Translations under genes and position numbers: made by a program
In this document: positions 24,539 through 33,270 of the stretch, one piece after another
How positions within the stretch are numbered: position 1 is the stretch's first letter
How the letters are laid out: each line of letters begins with the position of its first letter
Notes under the pieces: model-generated
Told to the model about the DNA's origin: nothing
Database searches by the model: none
What the model saw: the letters and a program-made list of their open reading frames with translations, nothing else
NCBI RefSeq assembly: GCF_018785315.1
Contig: NZ_WQPN01000071.1
Coordinates: 1 to 45,856 of the forward strand
DNA length: 45,856 bases
Source: Clostridium sp. MCC353
GTDB taxonomy: Bacteria > Bacillota > Clostridia > Lachnospirales > Lachnospiraceae
Direction: 5' to 3'

Positions 24539-25021
24539 CTAATACATGATTTCAGGCATCGTCTGCCTTATTGCATTTAACATCTTATCATCCGGCTCAA
24601 AAATAACCTTATAACGCCTTCCGTTACTCTCAAACAGAAGCGTATATACCCTTGCATCCGGCCGGCCGGATGCATAATCTTCTGTCAAAACTGCCGCTTC
24701 GTTGGAACCGGAACCATGCTCCTGCCTATAAGGGCATATACGTTCTGCACGCCCAAGACCGAGTTCCAGACATTGTTTTCTTTTTTTCCCATTGATAATC
24801 CTGTCAATAGTCAAAATTCCATCTGCATAACTGTACTCATATTCAATTTTTAACTTATTGCAAAAAATTATTGTAAAAATAACCGACAGAATGAACGCCG
24901 GCAGCAGCACCAAAGTCAATACCCCCAGTATCCCAATCAGCGCGGTCAGTATAACCATGACCGCACACATCACTTTGCCGGCAGCCGGTATCTGTCTCCG
25001 GACCACACACTCCGCCATCAT
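24539..25021 (-). CDS. Small membrane protein, DUF6106-like
   Basis: A 160-residue protein of unknown function. Two adjacent hydrophobic segments (about 15-37 and 40-56: VMCAVMVILTALIGILGVL and LVLLPAFILSVIFTIIF) are followed by a soluble beta-rich domain (about 60-160; EYEYSYADGILTIDRIINGK, then YTLLFESNGRRYKVIFEPDD). The layout is that of the DUF6106 group as I recall it, a PH-like cytoplasmic domain on a hairpin anchor; the assignment is tentative. Its start (ATGATG) overlaps the stop of the TIM-barrel gene, so translation is coupled. It is the last gene before the terminator. Confidence 0.7.
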   Translation of the reverse strand: MMAECVVRRQIPAAGKVMCAVMVILTALIGILGVLTLVLLPAFILSVIFTIIFCNKLKIEYEYSYADGILTIDRIINGKKRKQCLELGLGRAERICPYRQEHGSGSNEAAVLTEDYASGRPDARVYTLLFESNGRRYKVIFEPDDKMLNAIRQTMPEIMY

Positions 25022-25959
25022 TTTTCCCCTGCCGTAATTTTCCTGCGGAATACATCGCCAATCCCATAAATCATTTTAAGCAGAACCGGCACCGCTTCCG
25101 GATCAACGCGTTTTAAAGAGACCTGCTGGAAGGTCTCAAAATTCAGTGATCCTGCATACTGGATCTCTTTTAATGCCTCCACCACATCTTTCCAAATAAT
25201 ATTGCCGGTATACGGGGCCAGATGATCATCTTCATCTCCCCAGTTATCATGGATATGCAGTGCCTTAATCCTGCTTCCCAGACTGCGGATAAAGACACCC
25301 TGATTTTTCCCCAGAAGATTTAAATGGCCGGTATCCAGGCAGAAAGCAAAACATTCCTTACCCGCTTTTTCATTCAGCTCATCCAGACAGGAAACAGCTT
25401 CATCCGGGTTAGAACAAACGCCTTCCACGATACTCCCCTTATACCTTGTAAATAAATTTTCCAGACATACCACCACATCCGTCTCCTTCAGTTCCGGAAT
25501 CAGGCTTTCGTATAGATGCCGGTTCATCTCTCTGATCGTCTGCGGCGTCTGTGTATAGTCATTTAATCTCAAAGACGCGCCATGTATCACCAGGTATTTT
25601 ATACCGGCCCTGGCGCAAAAACGGATACAATTCCGGTAAATCCGGATTGCGTATTCATTAAACTCAGGAAATCCCTCTATGTAAGCCGGAAATGGCGCAT
25701 GCGCCTGAATTAAATTCAGGCCATACTTATGAATCACATCCAGTTCCTCCTGATAATGCGCCATGATATCCTCCAGCGGCTCTTCAAAGACGCAATGTTT
25801 CAGTTCATGGTTCTCCAATTGATCCTTTAGGCTCTCTCTGTCCCAGGCGCTGTCTATATTCCAGTCAAGTCCGTCAAAGCCCGCTTCTTTAATCATCCGG
25901 TAACCTTCCTCAAATCCCCAGTAGGGTATAATGCCTCCGGTCTGTACACTAATCTGCAT
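25018..25959 (-). CDS. Sugar phosphate isomerase/epimerase family TIM-barrel protein
   Basis: A 313-residue protein of the xylose-isomerase-like/AP endonuclease family 2 fold. The start at 25959 (MQISVQTGGIIPYWGFEEGY) is chosen because the preceding GGAGGG is a good ribosome-binding site. Likely metal ligands fit the family pattern: a Glu in VVCLENLFTRY (about 168), Asp and His in FCLDTGHLNLL (about 206-216), His in ALHIHDNWGDEDDHL (about 234-248) and Glu in LNFETFQQ near the C-terminus. Members isomerise or epimerise sugars and inositols; the substrate here is unknown. It sits between the lipoprotein and the small membrane protein, within the sugar ABC transporter cluster, and probably works on the imported compound. 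Confidence 0.88.
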   Translation of the reverse strand: MQISVQTGGIIPYWGFEEGYRMIKEAGFDGLDWNIDSAWDRESLKDQLENHELKHCVFEEPLEDIMAHYQEELDVIHKYGLNLIQAHAPFPAYIEGFPEFNEYAIRIYRNCIRFCARAGIKYLVIHGASLRLNDYTQTPQTIREMNRHLYESLIPELKETDVVVCLENLFTRYKGSIVEGVCSNPDEAVSCLDELNEKAGKECFAFCLDTGHLNLLGKNQGVFIRSLGSRIKALHIHDNWGDEDDHLAPYTGNIIWKDVVEALKEIQYAGSLNFETFQQVSLKRVDPEAVPVLLKMIYGIGDVFRRKITAGEK

Positions 25960-25991
25960 TCTTATTCCCTCCACATCAAACGGTTTACAGT

Positions 25992-27080
25992 CTACTTCAG
26001 CGCTGCTTTATCAAACGATAGCGCGTAAATCATTCCTCCTCTTCCTCCACCTGTATTATACCCTAAATAGTACTGGTTTCCAATATGGAACATGCTCTCC
26101 GCCTCCGCATAACATCCCTTCACATAAAAAGCGCCCGCGTACTCTCCATCCCAGTTATAACAGATGATAGAATTTTGTTCGTACTGAACAAAATAGATGT
26201 AATCGTCGTCACAATCGATATTCTGTTTGACGAATCCGGTATCAACGCCATTAACCAGTTTTATTGTATTAAATTCAGCATCCATGAATACAAAATCATA
26301 GGTATTGCGAATCCCTGCAATGTACATATCCTTTTCTTCATGATAAGCCAGACCGTAAATCTTATGCTCAATATCAATGGTATCCACCACAGTGAGCGTC
26401 TCAGGATCCACTCTCGTTATGGTATATGGATTGTCATAACAGTTGACCACCATCAAAAGACCTGTCTTACCGTTATATGTGATATCATTGCCATGATCCA
26501 GCGGAAGTTCCCCGCTTTGTGCCGTCACTTCCCATGTGTTGGGATCTATTTTGGAAATGATCCCTTCTGATTTGAATACGCCGGATTTCTCCGTGGGGAC
26601 TTTCTGATTTTCCAAAATCGCATATACCCATGTTCCATCCGTACAGCTCCCCTGGAACACTCCGAACTTTTCTATATTATTTAATGCAAACGGTTTTCCC
26701 TCAGCCGTAACTCCGGACACCTCTGCCTTAGGCGCATGAGCGATGGAATCTTTATGCAGAAAGAAGGAGGGGTCTTTTACATCATAAGGGTATTCAGTCT
26801 CTTTCTCCGCACCGCTCTCCTGGGCCGCACTTCCACTCTGCGCTGCGCCGCCACTCTGGACCGCATCTCCACTCTGCGCCGCGCCGCCACTCTGGACCGC
26901 ATCTCCACTCTGCACCGCGCCGCCACTCTGCGCCGTGCCGTCACTCTGCGCCGCGCTGCTCTCCTGCACCGCAGCCGTCTCTATTGCCGGCGTCTTTTCA
27001 GTTTCCGGCGTGCCCGCACATCCGCAAAGCGCCAGCCCCAGCCCCACGCTGAAAATCCAGCCATATAATCCTTTTTTCAT
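25992..27080 (-). CDS. Lipoprotein with hexapeptide-repeat linker and propeller-like domain
   Basis: A 362-residue surface lipoprotein. The signal peptide ends in lipobox LCGC with lipidated Cys21. Residues about 45-88 are a low-complexity linker of AQSGGA/VQSGDA hexapeptides, encoded by an 18/36-bp tandem repeat. The C-terminal part (about 110-362) has repeated blades such as GTWVYAILENQK, GISKIDPNTWEVTAQSG, YTITRVDPETLTVVDTI and YIYFVQYEQNSIICYNWDG, suggesting a beta-propeller. The function is unknown. It lies between the solute-binding protein and the TIM-barrel gene on the same strand, so a role at the membrane in the same uptake system is plausible. It is preceded by an unusual array of repeats at 27122-27235. 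Confidence 0.8.
   Translation of the reverse strand: MKKGLYGWIFSVGLGLALCGCAGTPETEKTPAIETAAVQESSAAQSDGTAQSGGAVQSGDAVQSGGAAQSGDAVQSGGAAQSGSAAQESGAEKETEYPYDVKDPSFFLHKDSIAHAPKAEVSGVTAEGKPFALNNIEKFGVFQGSCTDGTWVYAILENQKVPTEKSGVFKSEGIISKIDPNTWEVTAQSGELPLDHGNDITYNGKTGLLMVVNCYDNPYTITRVDPETLTVVDTIDIEHKIYGLAYHEEKDMYIAGIRNTYDFVFMDAEFNTIKLVNGVDTGFVKQNIDCDDDYIYFVQYEQNSIICYNWDGEYAGAFYVKGCYAEAESMFHIGNQYYLGYNTGGGRGGMIYALSFDKAALK
26823..26955. repeat. Coding tandem repeat (18/36-bp units) in the lipoprotein linker
   Basis: The unit GCCGCCACTCTG(G/C)... recurs with alternating 18-bp halves encoding the hexapeptides AQSGGA and VQSGDA. Its in-frame length means copy-number slippage would change linker length without a frameshift. 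Confidence 0.75.
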
Positions 27081-27121
27081 CTTCTGCCACTCCTGTCATG
27101 TCTATGTATCAAATCCCAAAA

Positions 27122-27235
27122 ACATCTGTATCCCTTCCTAAAATCATCTGTATTTCCTTCCTAAAACATCTGTATCCCTTCGTTAAAGCATCTGTATTTC
27201 CTTCCTAAGAACATCTGTATTCCCTTCGTAAAAGC
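27122..27235 (-). repeat. Five 22-23-bp tandem repeats upstream of the lipoprotein gene
   Basis: On the minus strand each unit reads roughly ARGAAGGRAATACAGATG. That places a purine-rich, ribosome-binding-site-like AGGAAGG or CGAAGGG 6-9 nt before an ATG in every copy. Units alternate between two variants. The resulting frames are very short (a handful to about 17 codons). Confidence 0.65.
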
Positions 27236-27236
27236 A

Positions 27237-27271
27237 GCATATACAGAGTATGGGTGAAACTCTGTATATGC
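27237..27271 (-). terminator. Hairpin after the sugar-binding protein gene
   Basis: GCATATACAGAGT and ACTCTGTATATGC form a perfect 13-bp stem with a 9-nt loop, about 50 bp after the stop of the solute-binding protein. It is followed by only a weak T-run (CTGCTTTTACG). It may be an mRNA-stabilising stem or a partial terminator that sets expression of the distal genes. Confidence 0.6.
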
Positions 27272-27321
27272 CGCAAAATTCTAAGTTTCTTTCCGCACCT
27301 GTCTTCGTTTTATGAATTCCT

Positions 27322-28728
27322 TTACTGCGGGAAAATGATGGCGGCCTGCTCTTTTAAGTACTCCACCGCCTCCGCCGGCGTCATGCTGAAGTCCTGGATT
27401 ACATAGGACATCGCCTGTTTCAGGTATTGGTTCCATTCACTCTGATACAGGGACCAGTTTGCATCTTTGCAGTACTCCAACTGGTCGAACGCGGTTTTAT
27501 AATGAGGGCTTTCTTTCCATAAATTCTGAATCGTATCCGTTTCGGTAGCGCTGTATGTAACAGGAAGATAACCGGTATCTGCCGCTCTCTTTGCCGCCCA
27601 CTCATCTGTCTCCAGGAATTTGATGAATTCCCAGGCCGCCGCAATTTCCTGTTGTGTATGGTCTTTACCGATCACACAAATATTACCGCCTCCGCCGTTA
27701 GACCCATAGCCGCCGTATACCGGCATGTAGGAAACGCCCAGTTCAATCCCTGCTTCATTGGAATAATTGATCATATTTCTCAGACCGCCGCAGCTGACGA
27801 ACATGGATGCCAGCTGCTTATTGTACAGCATCTCTTTTGCAGTACCTTCCGCGCTGGTGACTGCGGGCGGGAAACACCAGCCTGCGTTCACCCAGTTAAG
27901 CCAGTCTGTCAGAACCTTTTCAAAGTTTCCGTCATCCAAAGATGCCGGAGCGTTGCCGTTGGCTGCGATCAGGCCTTCGCTTCCCAGCGAACGGACCAGG
28001 GCTTCCTGGAAATAAAACGCGTCAATGTGTACGCCAAAACCATAAATATCAGGATGGGCTTCTGTAATCTTAGCTGCTTTCACAGCCAGGTCCTGGATAT
28101 CTGTAGGAGGTTCCAACCCCATTTCATCCCATAAAGTCTTATTATATGCAAAAACCGCTGTTGAACGGTTTAATGGCATGGAAACAATCTTATCTCCGAA
28201 ATAGCAGAAATCAGTCATGCCGCCTGCAAAATTGGACATATCCACGCCGTCTCTTGCGATATATCCGGACAAATCTGCCAGAATGCCCTGATCTGCCAGA
28301 ATCGGGATTCCACCGCTCGCTGCCACCACCAATGTGGGCGCGTCCTGGGCCGCAATTGCCGTGCTGGTCTTAGACAGTACCTCAGCATAGCTTCCCGCAT
28401 AGGTTCCTTCAATTGTAATTCCATATTCATTGGAGGAGTTAAATGCCGCCATTGCTTCATCTATATATGTTCCATTCGCCCCGGAACCCATCGTATGCCA
28501 AAACTGAATTGTAATCGGCTCCGTCACCTTATCAGGATAGGCCGCTTCTGTCTGCGCCGGCTCTGCCGCGCTCCCGGCCTGCTCTTGTGTTCCACCGGCC
28601 GCTGCAGTTGTTCCGGCTGCTGTTCCGCCAGTTGGGCTGTCCGTTTTCTTACCACAGGCCGCCATCGAAAATACCATACTCATACACAGCCCGCAGGCCA
28701 ATAATTTTTTCCCGTTTAATTTTCTCAT
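27322..28728 (-). CDS. ABC transporter sugar-binding lipoprotein (family 1, UgpB/MalE type)
   Basis: A 468-residue extracellular solute-binding protein. The start at 28728 (MRKLNGKKLLACGLCMSMVF) has AAGGAGG upstream. The lipobox is MAAC with lipidated Cys25, followed by a Gly/Ala/Thr/Gln-rich linker to about residue 57. The mature domain begins ITIQFWHTMGSGANGTYIDE and keeps the family pattern TSTAIAAQDAPTLVVAASG (about 112-130) and MPLNRSTAVFAYNKTLWDEM (about 180-199). UgpB-like proteins bind glycerol-3-phosphate, glycerophosphodiesters or oligosaccharides. Two permeases and an ATPase upstream in the same direction complete the CUT1 transporter. The ligand is not determined by sequence; the phosphodiesterase and glycerol-1-phosphate dehydrogenase in the locus suggest a phosphorylated polyol or sugar. 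Confidence 0.93.
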   Translation of the reverse strand: MRKLNGKKLLACGLCMSMVFSMAACGKKTDSPTGGTAAGTTAAAGGTQEQAGSAAEPAQTEAAYPDKVTEPITIQFWHTMGSGANGTYIDEAMAAFNSSNEYGITIEGTYAGSYAEVLSKTSTAIAAQDAPTLVVAASGGIPILADQGILADLSGYIARDGVDMSNFAGGMTDFCYFGDKIVSMPLNRSTAVFAYNKTLWDEMGLEPPTDIQDLAVKAAKITEAHPDIYGFGVHIDAFYFQEALVRSLGSEGLIAANGNAPASLDDGNFEKVLTDWLNWVNAGWCFPPAVTSAEGTAKEMLYNKQLASMFVSCGGLRNMINYSNEAGIELGVSYMPVYGGYGSNGGGGNICVIGKDHTQQEIAAAWEFIKFLETDEWAAKRAADTGYLPVTYSATETDTIQNLWKESPHYKTAFDQLEYCKDANWSLYQSEWNQYLKQAMSYVIQDFSMTPAEAVEYLKEQAAIIFPQ

Positions 28729-28833
28729 ATTTTCCTCCTTATCAGTTGTATCCCGGAAACGTTCACCCATCCGTTTCCCAAGCACGCTCTATGTGATACC
28801 GGCCAATGGGCCGTTTCACTCATTAGACTTCCA

Positions 28834-29679
28834 TCACTTCATTCCGCGGTATGCCATGGCCGCGATAATCCTCTTGCTTCCAACCAGGAACAGGATCAGC
28901 ACCGGCAGCACCATGAGCACATTTCCCGCCATAATGGTGGGCCACACGGTTCCATATTCCAGGTCCTTTAATTTTTCAATTGCCAATGTAAATGGTTTTA
29001 CTGATTCTGTAGTCGTCATTACCAGCGGCCAGAAATAGGCGTTCCAGTGGCTGATAAAACTCAGCAGCGCAATCGTCACCATCGTTGATTTTGCCATAGG
29101 CAGCATGATATGGGTCATAATCTTTATCTCCCCCGCCTCATCCAGACGGGCTGACTCGATCAGTTCTTCCGGTATTTGTTTAAAATTCTGCCTCAGCAGG
29201 AAGATTCCAAAAGCATTTGCGCCAAAGGGAAGAATCTGGGGAACCAGCGTTTTGATCAGCCCCATGCGTGAGAACATGATGTAAACAGATACAAAGGTAA
29301 CCTGTGACGGGATCATGAAGGCGACCATAACCAGGCCGAACAAAGGTCCCTGCCCTCTGAATTTATACTTAGCGAACGCATAGGAGGCGGGCACCATGAC
29401 CAGCAGCTGCATGACGATGATACACGCGATGATTATCAATGAATTCTTTATATACATTCCCAGTTCCAAACCCTGAAATACGGTGATATATCCTTCCAGC
29501 GTCAGTTCCGCCGGCCAGATTGAAGGGGGGAACTGAATGGATTCCGTATAGGTTTTAAAGGATGTGATGATCATCCAATAAAATGGAAAGGCAAAAAACA
29601 GGCAGCAGATAAGCTTTAATGCGCCGCTGAACACGCCAATGGACAGCCGCTTTATAGAATAAATTTGTTTTCGACTCAT
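28834..29679 (-). CDS. CUT1 ABC sugar transporter permease (UgpE/MalG/AraQ type)
   Basis: A 281-residue inner-membrane permease with six predicted segments. The EAA loop that contacts the ATPase is visible as ELIESARLDEAGEIKIMTHI (about 186-205), followed by MLPMAKSTM. The N-terminal FAFPFYWMIITSFKT stretch (about 28-42) is typical of the MalG side of CUT1 transporters. It lies 12 bp after the partner permease gene and upstream of the binding protein gene, forming one transport operon. The C-terminus ends in SKRIIAAMAYRGMK, close to the family norm. Confidence 0.94.
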   Translation of the reverse strand: MSRKQIYSIKRLSIGVFSGALKLICCLFFAFPFYWMIITSFKTYTESIQFPPSIWPAELTLEGYITVFQGLELGMYIKNSLIIIACIIVMQLLVMVPASYAFAKYKFRGQGPLFGLVMVAFMIPSQVTFVSVYIMFSRMGLIKTLVPQILPFGANAFGIFLLRQNFKQIPEELIESARLDEAGEIKIMTHIMLPMAKSTMVTIALLSFISHWNAYFWPLVMTTTESVKPFTLAIEKLKDLEYGTVWPTIMAGNVLMVLPVLILFLVGSKRIIAAMAYRGMK

Positions 29680-29691
29680 TCAGACCGCCTC

Positions 29692-30618
29692 CTATTGATA
29701 ATGTACGCGTTTGCCTGGCAAACGGAAGTAGAAAAAGGTTAGTACCATCAGTAAAGCGAACAGAACCGTGCCCGCCGCCGAAGCATAGCCAAATTTCAAA
29801 TTGGTCATTGCGTAACGATACACATAATAAACCAGTACGTCCGTAGAATTTCCCGGGCCTCCTCCTGTCATAATACGGATGCTCTCAAACACCTTGAAAG
29901 AACCGATGGTGATGGTGACCAGCAGAAACAATATCTGCGGTGAAAGCATGGGCACGGTAATCTTGAAAAACTTCTGCAGAGGCCTTGCATCATCCAGCTC
30001 TGCCGCTTCGTGAATTTCCGCTGGTATCGCTTTTAATGAAGACAGCAGAATCAGCGCATAATAACCGATATTTTTCCAGATCGATACGATGATAATGGAT
30101 ATGAGGGCTGTCTGGGAACTGTTCAGCCATCGCAGTCCCGGCAAAGAGAAAACGTGCAGTACCGCGTTAAATAAGCCTTTTTCATCCATCAGCCATTGGA
30201 ATACCATGGAAACCGACAGCATCGCGCAGATATGGGGCAGAAACATGACCCTCTGTGCAATGGAATTCAGCCAGGTGCTCTTTTGCAGCCACAGAGCGAA
30301 CATCAGGCCTAAGAAGATCAGCAGCAGTACTGTCGCGGCGGTATAATAGGCGGTATTTTTAAACGCATTCCAGAAATCCACATTGACGAAGAATAATCTT
30401 CTGTAATTCTCCAGTCCGATAAACTTCTTTTCCGATAACAGATTGTAGTCAAAAAAGCTGAGATAGATCATATTGACCGCGGGATAGAATGTAAAGATCA
30501 TCAGGAATGTGATGCATGGCGCGATCATCAAATAAGGGCGGATCAAGCTGTTTCTGTGATAGTTCTTGTGTTTTCTTTCTACTTTTTTCGGCGCAGCGGC
30601 CTCTTTTTTATCCTTCAT
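29692..30618 (-). CDS. CUT1 ABC sugar transporter permease (UgpA/MalF/AraP type)
   Basis: A 308-residue permease. The start at 30618 (MKDKKEAAAPKKVERKHKNY) has GGGAGG upstream and overlaps the end of the ATPase gene by 11 bp. A longer frame would add 42 residues from inside that gene and is rejected. Six membrane segments are present, the first LIRPYLMIAPCITFLMIFTFYP. The EAA loop is EIHEAAELDDARPLQKFFKI (about 205-224), then TVPMLSPQ. The lysine-rich N-terminus is cytoplasmic. It pairs with the downstream permease to form the channel. Confidence 0.94.
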   Translation of the reverse strand: MKDKKEAAAPKKVERKHKNYHRNSLIRPYLMIAPCITFLMIFTFYPAVNMIYLSFFDYNLLSEKKFIGLENYRRLFFVNVDFWNAFKNTAYYTAATVLLLIFLGLMFALWLQKSTWLNSIAQRVMFLPHICAMLSVSMVFQWLMDEKGLFNAVLHVFSLPGLRWLNSSQTALISIIIVSIWKNIGYYALILLSSLKAIPAEIHEAAELDDARPLQKFFKITVPMLSPQILFLLVTITIGSFKVFESIRIMTGGGPGNSTDVLVYYVYRYAMTNLKFGYASAAGTVLFALLMVLTFFYFRLPGKRVHYQ

Positions 30619-31690
30619 CCTGTTTCCTCCCTGCCATTCGGTAATATAAATCAAAATCCGGTACGTCGCCGCGGCGGATACGGTTTTTATCGCGATTAAA
30701 GAAATACATGTCCTTTGCATCAACACAAATATAGAGTTCTTCACCCTGTTTGAAAGAGGAGTCTGCGGATTTTACCCAAATCATAACAGCCCCTTCCTCC
30801 TTATAATCCGCTTTTGTCATCTGTACTTTATACAAAGTCTCCGATCCCAGCATCTCTCTCGTCAGGATGCGCGCCTTTCTTCGGTACAAAAATTCATTTT
30901 CCAGGCGGCTTAAAATCACTTTTTCAGGGCGGTATCCGATATAGTTTTCACCGTCACTCATTTTGCAGATATTCATAGGCGGGGTTCCGATAAACTGAGC
31001 CGTAAAAATATTGTCCGGATCGCCATAAATCACCTCCGGTGAAGCCTGCTGCATGATTTTTCCGGCATCCATCAGGATAATCGTATCCGCCATGCTCATG
31101 GCTTCCGCCTGGTCGTGCGTTACATATACAAAGCTGGTCTTTAAACGGTTATGCATTTCAATCAGCTCAGAACGCATGGATCCCCTCAGCTTGGCATCCA
31201 GATTGGACAAAGGCTCATCCATCAGAAATACCTTAGGATTTTTCACCATAGCGCGGGCCAAAGCAACCCGCTGGCGCTGTCCGCCGGACAGGGCTCCGGG
31301 CTTACGGTCCAGATACGGGGTCAGGCCCACCGTATCCGCCACTTCCTCAATCAGGCGCCTTCTCTCTTCCTTAGGTATCTTTTTATTCTTCAGACCGAAT
31401 TCAATATTTCCTCTCACCGACATTGTCGGATAGATTGCGTAATTCTGGAATACCATGGCAATCCCCCGCTTACCAGGCGGAATATCGCTGATCTCTTCTC
31501 CATCCATAAAAATCTGTCCGGATGTGGCAGGGCCGATTCCGGCAATCATTCTTAACAAAGTTGTCTTTTCGCAGCCGGAAGCGCCGACCAAAACAGTAAA
31601 TTCCCCGTCCTTTAATGTCAGATTTAAGTTCTCAATCACCTTAACGTCGCCAAATGATTTACAAATGTCCTTAAATACGATCTCACTCAC
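30608..31690 (-). CDS. CUT1 ABC transporter ATPase (UgpC/MsmK type) with altered Walker A
   Basis: A 360-residue ATPase with the normal two-domain layout: nucleotide-binding domain (1-235) and C-terminal TOBE/regulatory domain (about 236-360). The Q-loop (Gln82), signature LSGGQ (134-138), Walker B FLMDE (155-159) and H-loop His192 are intact. The Walker A motif reads GASGCEKTT (37-45) instead of GASGCGKTT. Glu41 replaces the glycine just before the catalytic Lys42, a one-base G-to-A change (codon GAA at 31568-31570). This should impair ATP binding unless it is a sequencing error or the transporter can use another MsmK-like ATPase. The gene lies between the phosphodiesterase and the permeases. 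Confidence 0.93.
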   Translation of the reverse strand: MSEIVFKDICKSFGDVKVIENLNLTLKDGEFTVLVGASGCEKTTLLRMIAGIGPATSGQIFMDGEEISDIPPGKRGIAMVFQNYAIYPTMSVRGNIEFGLKNKKIPKEERRRLIEEVADTVGLTPYLDRKPGALSGGQRQRVALARAMVKNPKVFLMDEPLSNLDAKLRGSMRSELIEMHNRLKTSFVYVTHDQAEAMSMADTIILMDAGKIMQQASPEVIYGDPDNIFTAQFIGTPPMNICKMSDGENYIGYRPEKVILSRLENEFLYRRKARILTREMLGSETLYKVQMTKADYKEEGAVMIWVKSADSSFKQGEELYICVDAKDMYFFNRDKNRIRRGDVPDFDLYYRMAGRKQDEG

Positions 31691-31782
31691 AATATTCTCC
31701 CTCTCTCATTCTGTACTTTTACAACAACCCCATTGTGTTATCCCGCTCCGTCCGCCTGCCTCTTCACATACAGGCACTTCTC

Positions 31783-33069
31783 TTACGCCTTTAAAATCGC
31801 ATCCAGCGCCACGCCGTCTGCATTTTTCAGTTCACAGCCCAGCAGTTTCGCATAGGTAGGCGCCTGGTCTATCAGACGGGCGTGTTCCAAAACAACCCCT
31901 TCTTTAAAATCAGGCCCCATTGCCCAAAACGTCGGCTGGGGGCCCTTAAAAGGCAGATGTCCGTGAGTTGCCCGGCCATAGCGGTAATCTTCCACGTCAA
32001 AATGGCTGACAAGCGGCCCGGCACAGGAAGTCCCTATGGATGTAATTCCATCCGATTCCAGAACAAATGAGAACCCGCCTCCCAGATGATACCGCTGACG
32101 GGCTTCCTGTTCCGTATATACTTCGCTGAATCCATAGATCCCCTCTTCCTTCCAATTATAGAGAAGTTCAGAAACCTGATCCCGGCAGCCCTCATCTTTC
32201 AGGTACACCAGCGCCGACAAGCCATTGGATAAACAGTATGCTTTCCAATCAAGGATCCTGCCGTCCTCGTCCACATCTATCAGCTTATGATCCGCGAAAA
32301 GCACGTTCAGATTTACAATTCTCTGAATCTCAACCTGGCCATGATCGCTGGTAAGCGCCAGGTTCACTTCCTCTTCTATCCCAGCATCACGGACCGCCTC
32401 CATGATCTTCCCGATCCACCGGTCCGTTTCCTCTATTCCTTCCAGAACTTTGTCGTTAAACAATCCGTATTTGTGGCGGCAGGCATCAATATTGGCCGGA
32501 TGCAGCATGAGCAGATCCGTTTTTTTCTCCCTGATGATATCGCACGTACATGCCACAAGGAATTCATCACACATAGGATGTTTTCTCTCCACCAGTTTTT
32601 CCTTATGGCGTTCTATGATATCCAGCATGTCTTCACCGGAACCGCAGCGCCCAAACGCATCCCGGAGAGTATCCCCATGGCCCTGGGTCCAATACTCTGC
32701 AATCAGGTAATCAATATCAGGATGTCTGCCTGTCACCGGCCAAAACACCGCCGCGGTTGAAAGTCCGGCTCTTTTGGCTGCCGAAAAAATATCATCTGTT
32801 TTTACCAAATCATGAAACCAGGTCCAGGGCATTGGTTCCGTGCCGATCTTACGGGCGTCAAAATTGCTTGTCAGTCCATGCTTATCCGGCCACGCGCCGG
32901 TTGCCATGGTTGTATGGCATGGATATGTAACGGTAGGATAAATGGAATCAATCTTTTTAATCCAGCATCCATTTGAAAAATACTTCTTAAAATTGTCACA
33001 TTTTTTCAAATATTCGATATCTTCAAACACCATAGCATCTGCCGACATCACAATTAGTTTCTTTTTCAC
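31783..33069 (-). CDS. Alkaline phosphatase superfamily protein (type I phosphodiesterase/nucleotide pyrophosphatase-like)
   Basis: A 428-residue metal-dependent hydrolase. Asp11 (SADAM) and nucleophile Thr48 (PTVTYPCHTT) match the active-site start of the NPP/autotaxin group. A second metal site is supplied by Asp195 and His199 (ANIDACRHKYG) and by Asp242 and His243 (LTSDHGQ), and a late His by ATHGHLPF. There is no signal peptide, so it acts in the cytosol, unlike most NPP enzymes. It is the first gene of the minus-strand transport unit, behind a TTGACT promoter (33140-33167). It probably splits a phosphodiester or phosphomonoester that enters through the ABC transporter. The substrate is unknown; phosphoglycerate mutase-like members of the superfamily are less likely given the PTxTxPxH motif. 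Confidence 0.87.
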   Translation of the reverse strand: MKKKLIVMSADAMVFEDIEYLKKCDNFKKYFSNGCWIKKIDSIYPTVTYPCHTTMATGAWPDKHGLTSNFDARKIGTEPMPWTWFHDLVKTDDIFSAAKRAGLSTAAVFWPVTGRHPDIDYLIAEYWTQGHGDTLRDAFGRCGSGEDMLDIIERHKEKLVERKHPMCDEFLVACTCDIIREKKTDLLMLHPANIDACRHKYGLFNDKVLEGIEETDRWIGKIMEAVRDAGIEEEVNLALTSDHGQVEIQRIVNLNVLFADHKLIDVDEDGRILDWKAYCLSNGLSALVYLKDEGCRDQVSELLYNWKEEGIYGFSEVYTEQEARQRYHLGGGFSFVLESDGITSIGTSCAGPLVSHFDVEDYRYGRATHGHLPFKGPQPTFWAMGPDFKEGVVLEHARLIDQAPTYAKLLGCELKNADGVALDAILKA

Positions 33070-33107
33070 ATGTATCCTCCTTATAATATGTTCCTTATCG
33101 ACACATA

Positions 33108-33167
33108 GTTCATTTCAAAACATATTGTTGTTATAATTAATCATATCATGTTTATTTCAAAAGTCAA
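33108..33167 (-). promoter_or_regulatory. Promoter and two operator-like repeats before the phosphodiesterase gene
   Basis: On the minus strand TTGACT (33162-33167), a 16-bp spacer and TATGAT (33140-33145) form the promoter. The word GTTYATTTCAAAA (plus-strand reading) occurs at 33150-33162, inside the spacer, and at 33108-33120, exactly 42 bp (four helical turns) away. The same word recurs at the araB promoter. Confidence 0.65.
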
Positions 33168-33270
33168 TGCCATATAGCACTTTATTTGGATATTTTTCCG
33201 TTTTTACCCTGCTTTTTATCTATTTATATGTAAATAATACCCTATTTTCTATATTTTTGCCCGCCTCATA

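Noticed and set aside
27122-27235. CRISPR-like array
   Set aside because: Units are contiguous tandem repeats of 22-23 bp without unique spacers, and no cas genes are present.
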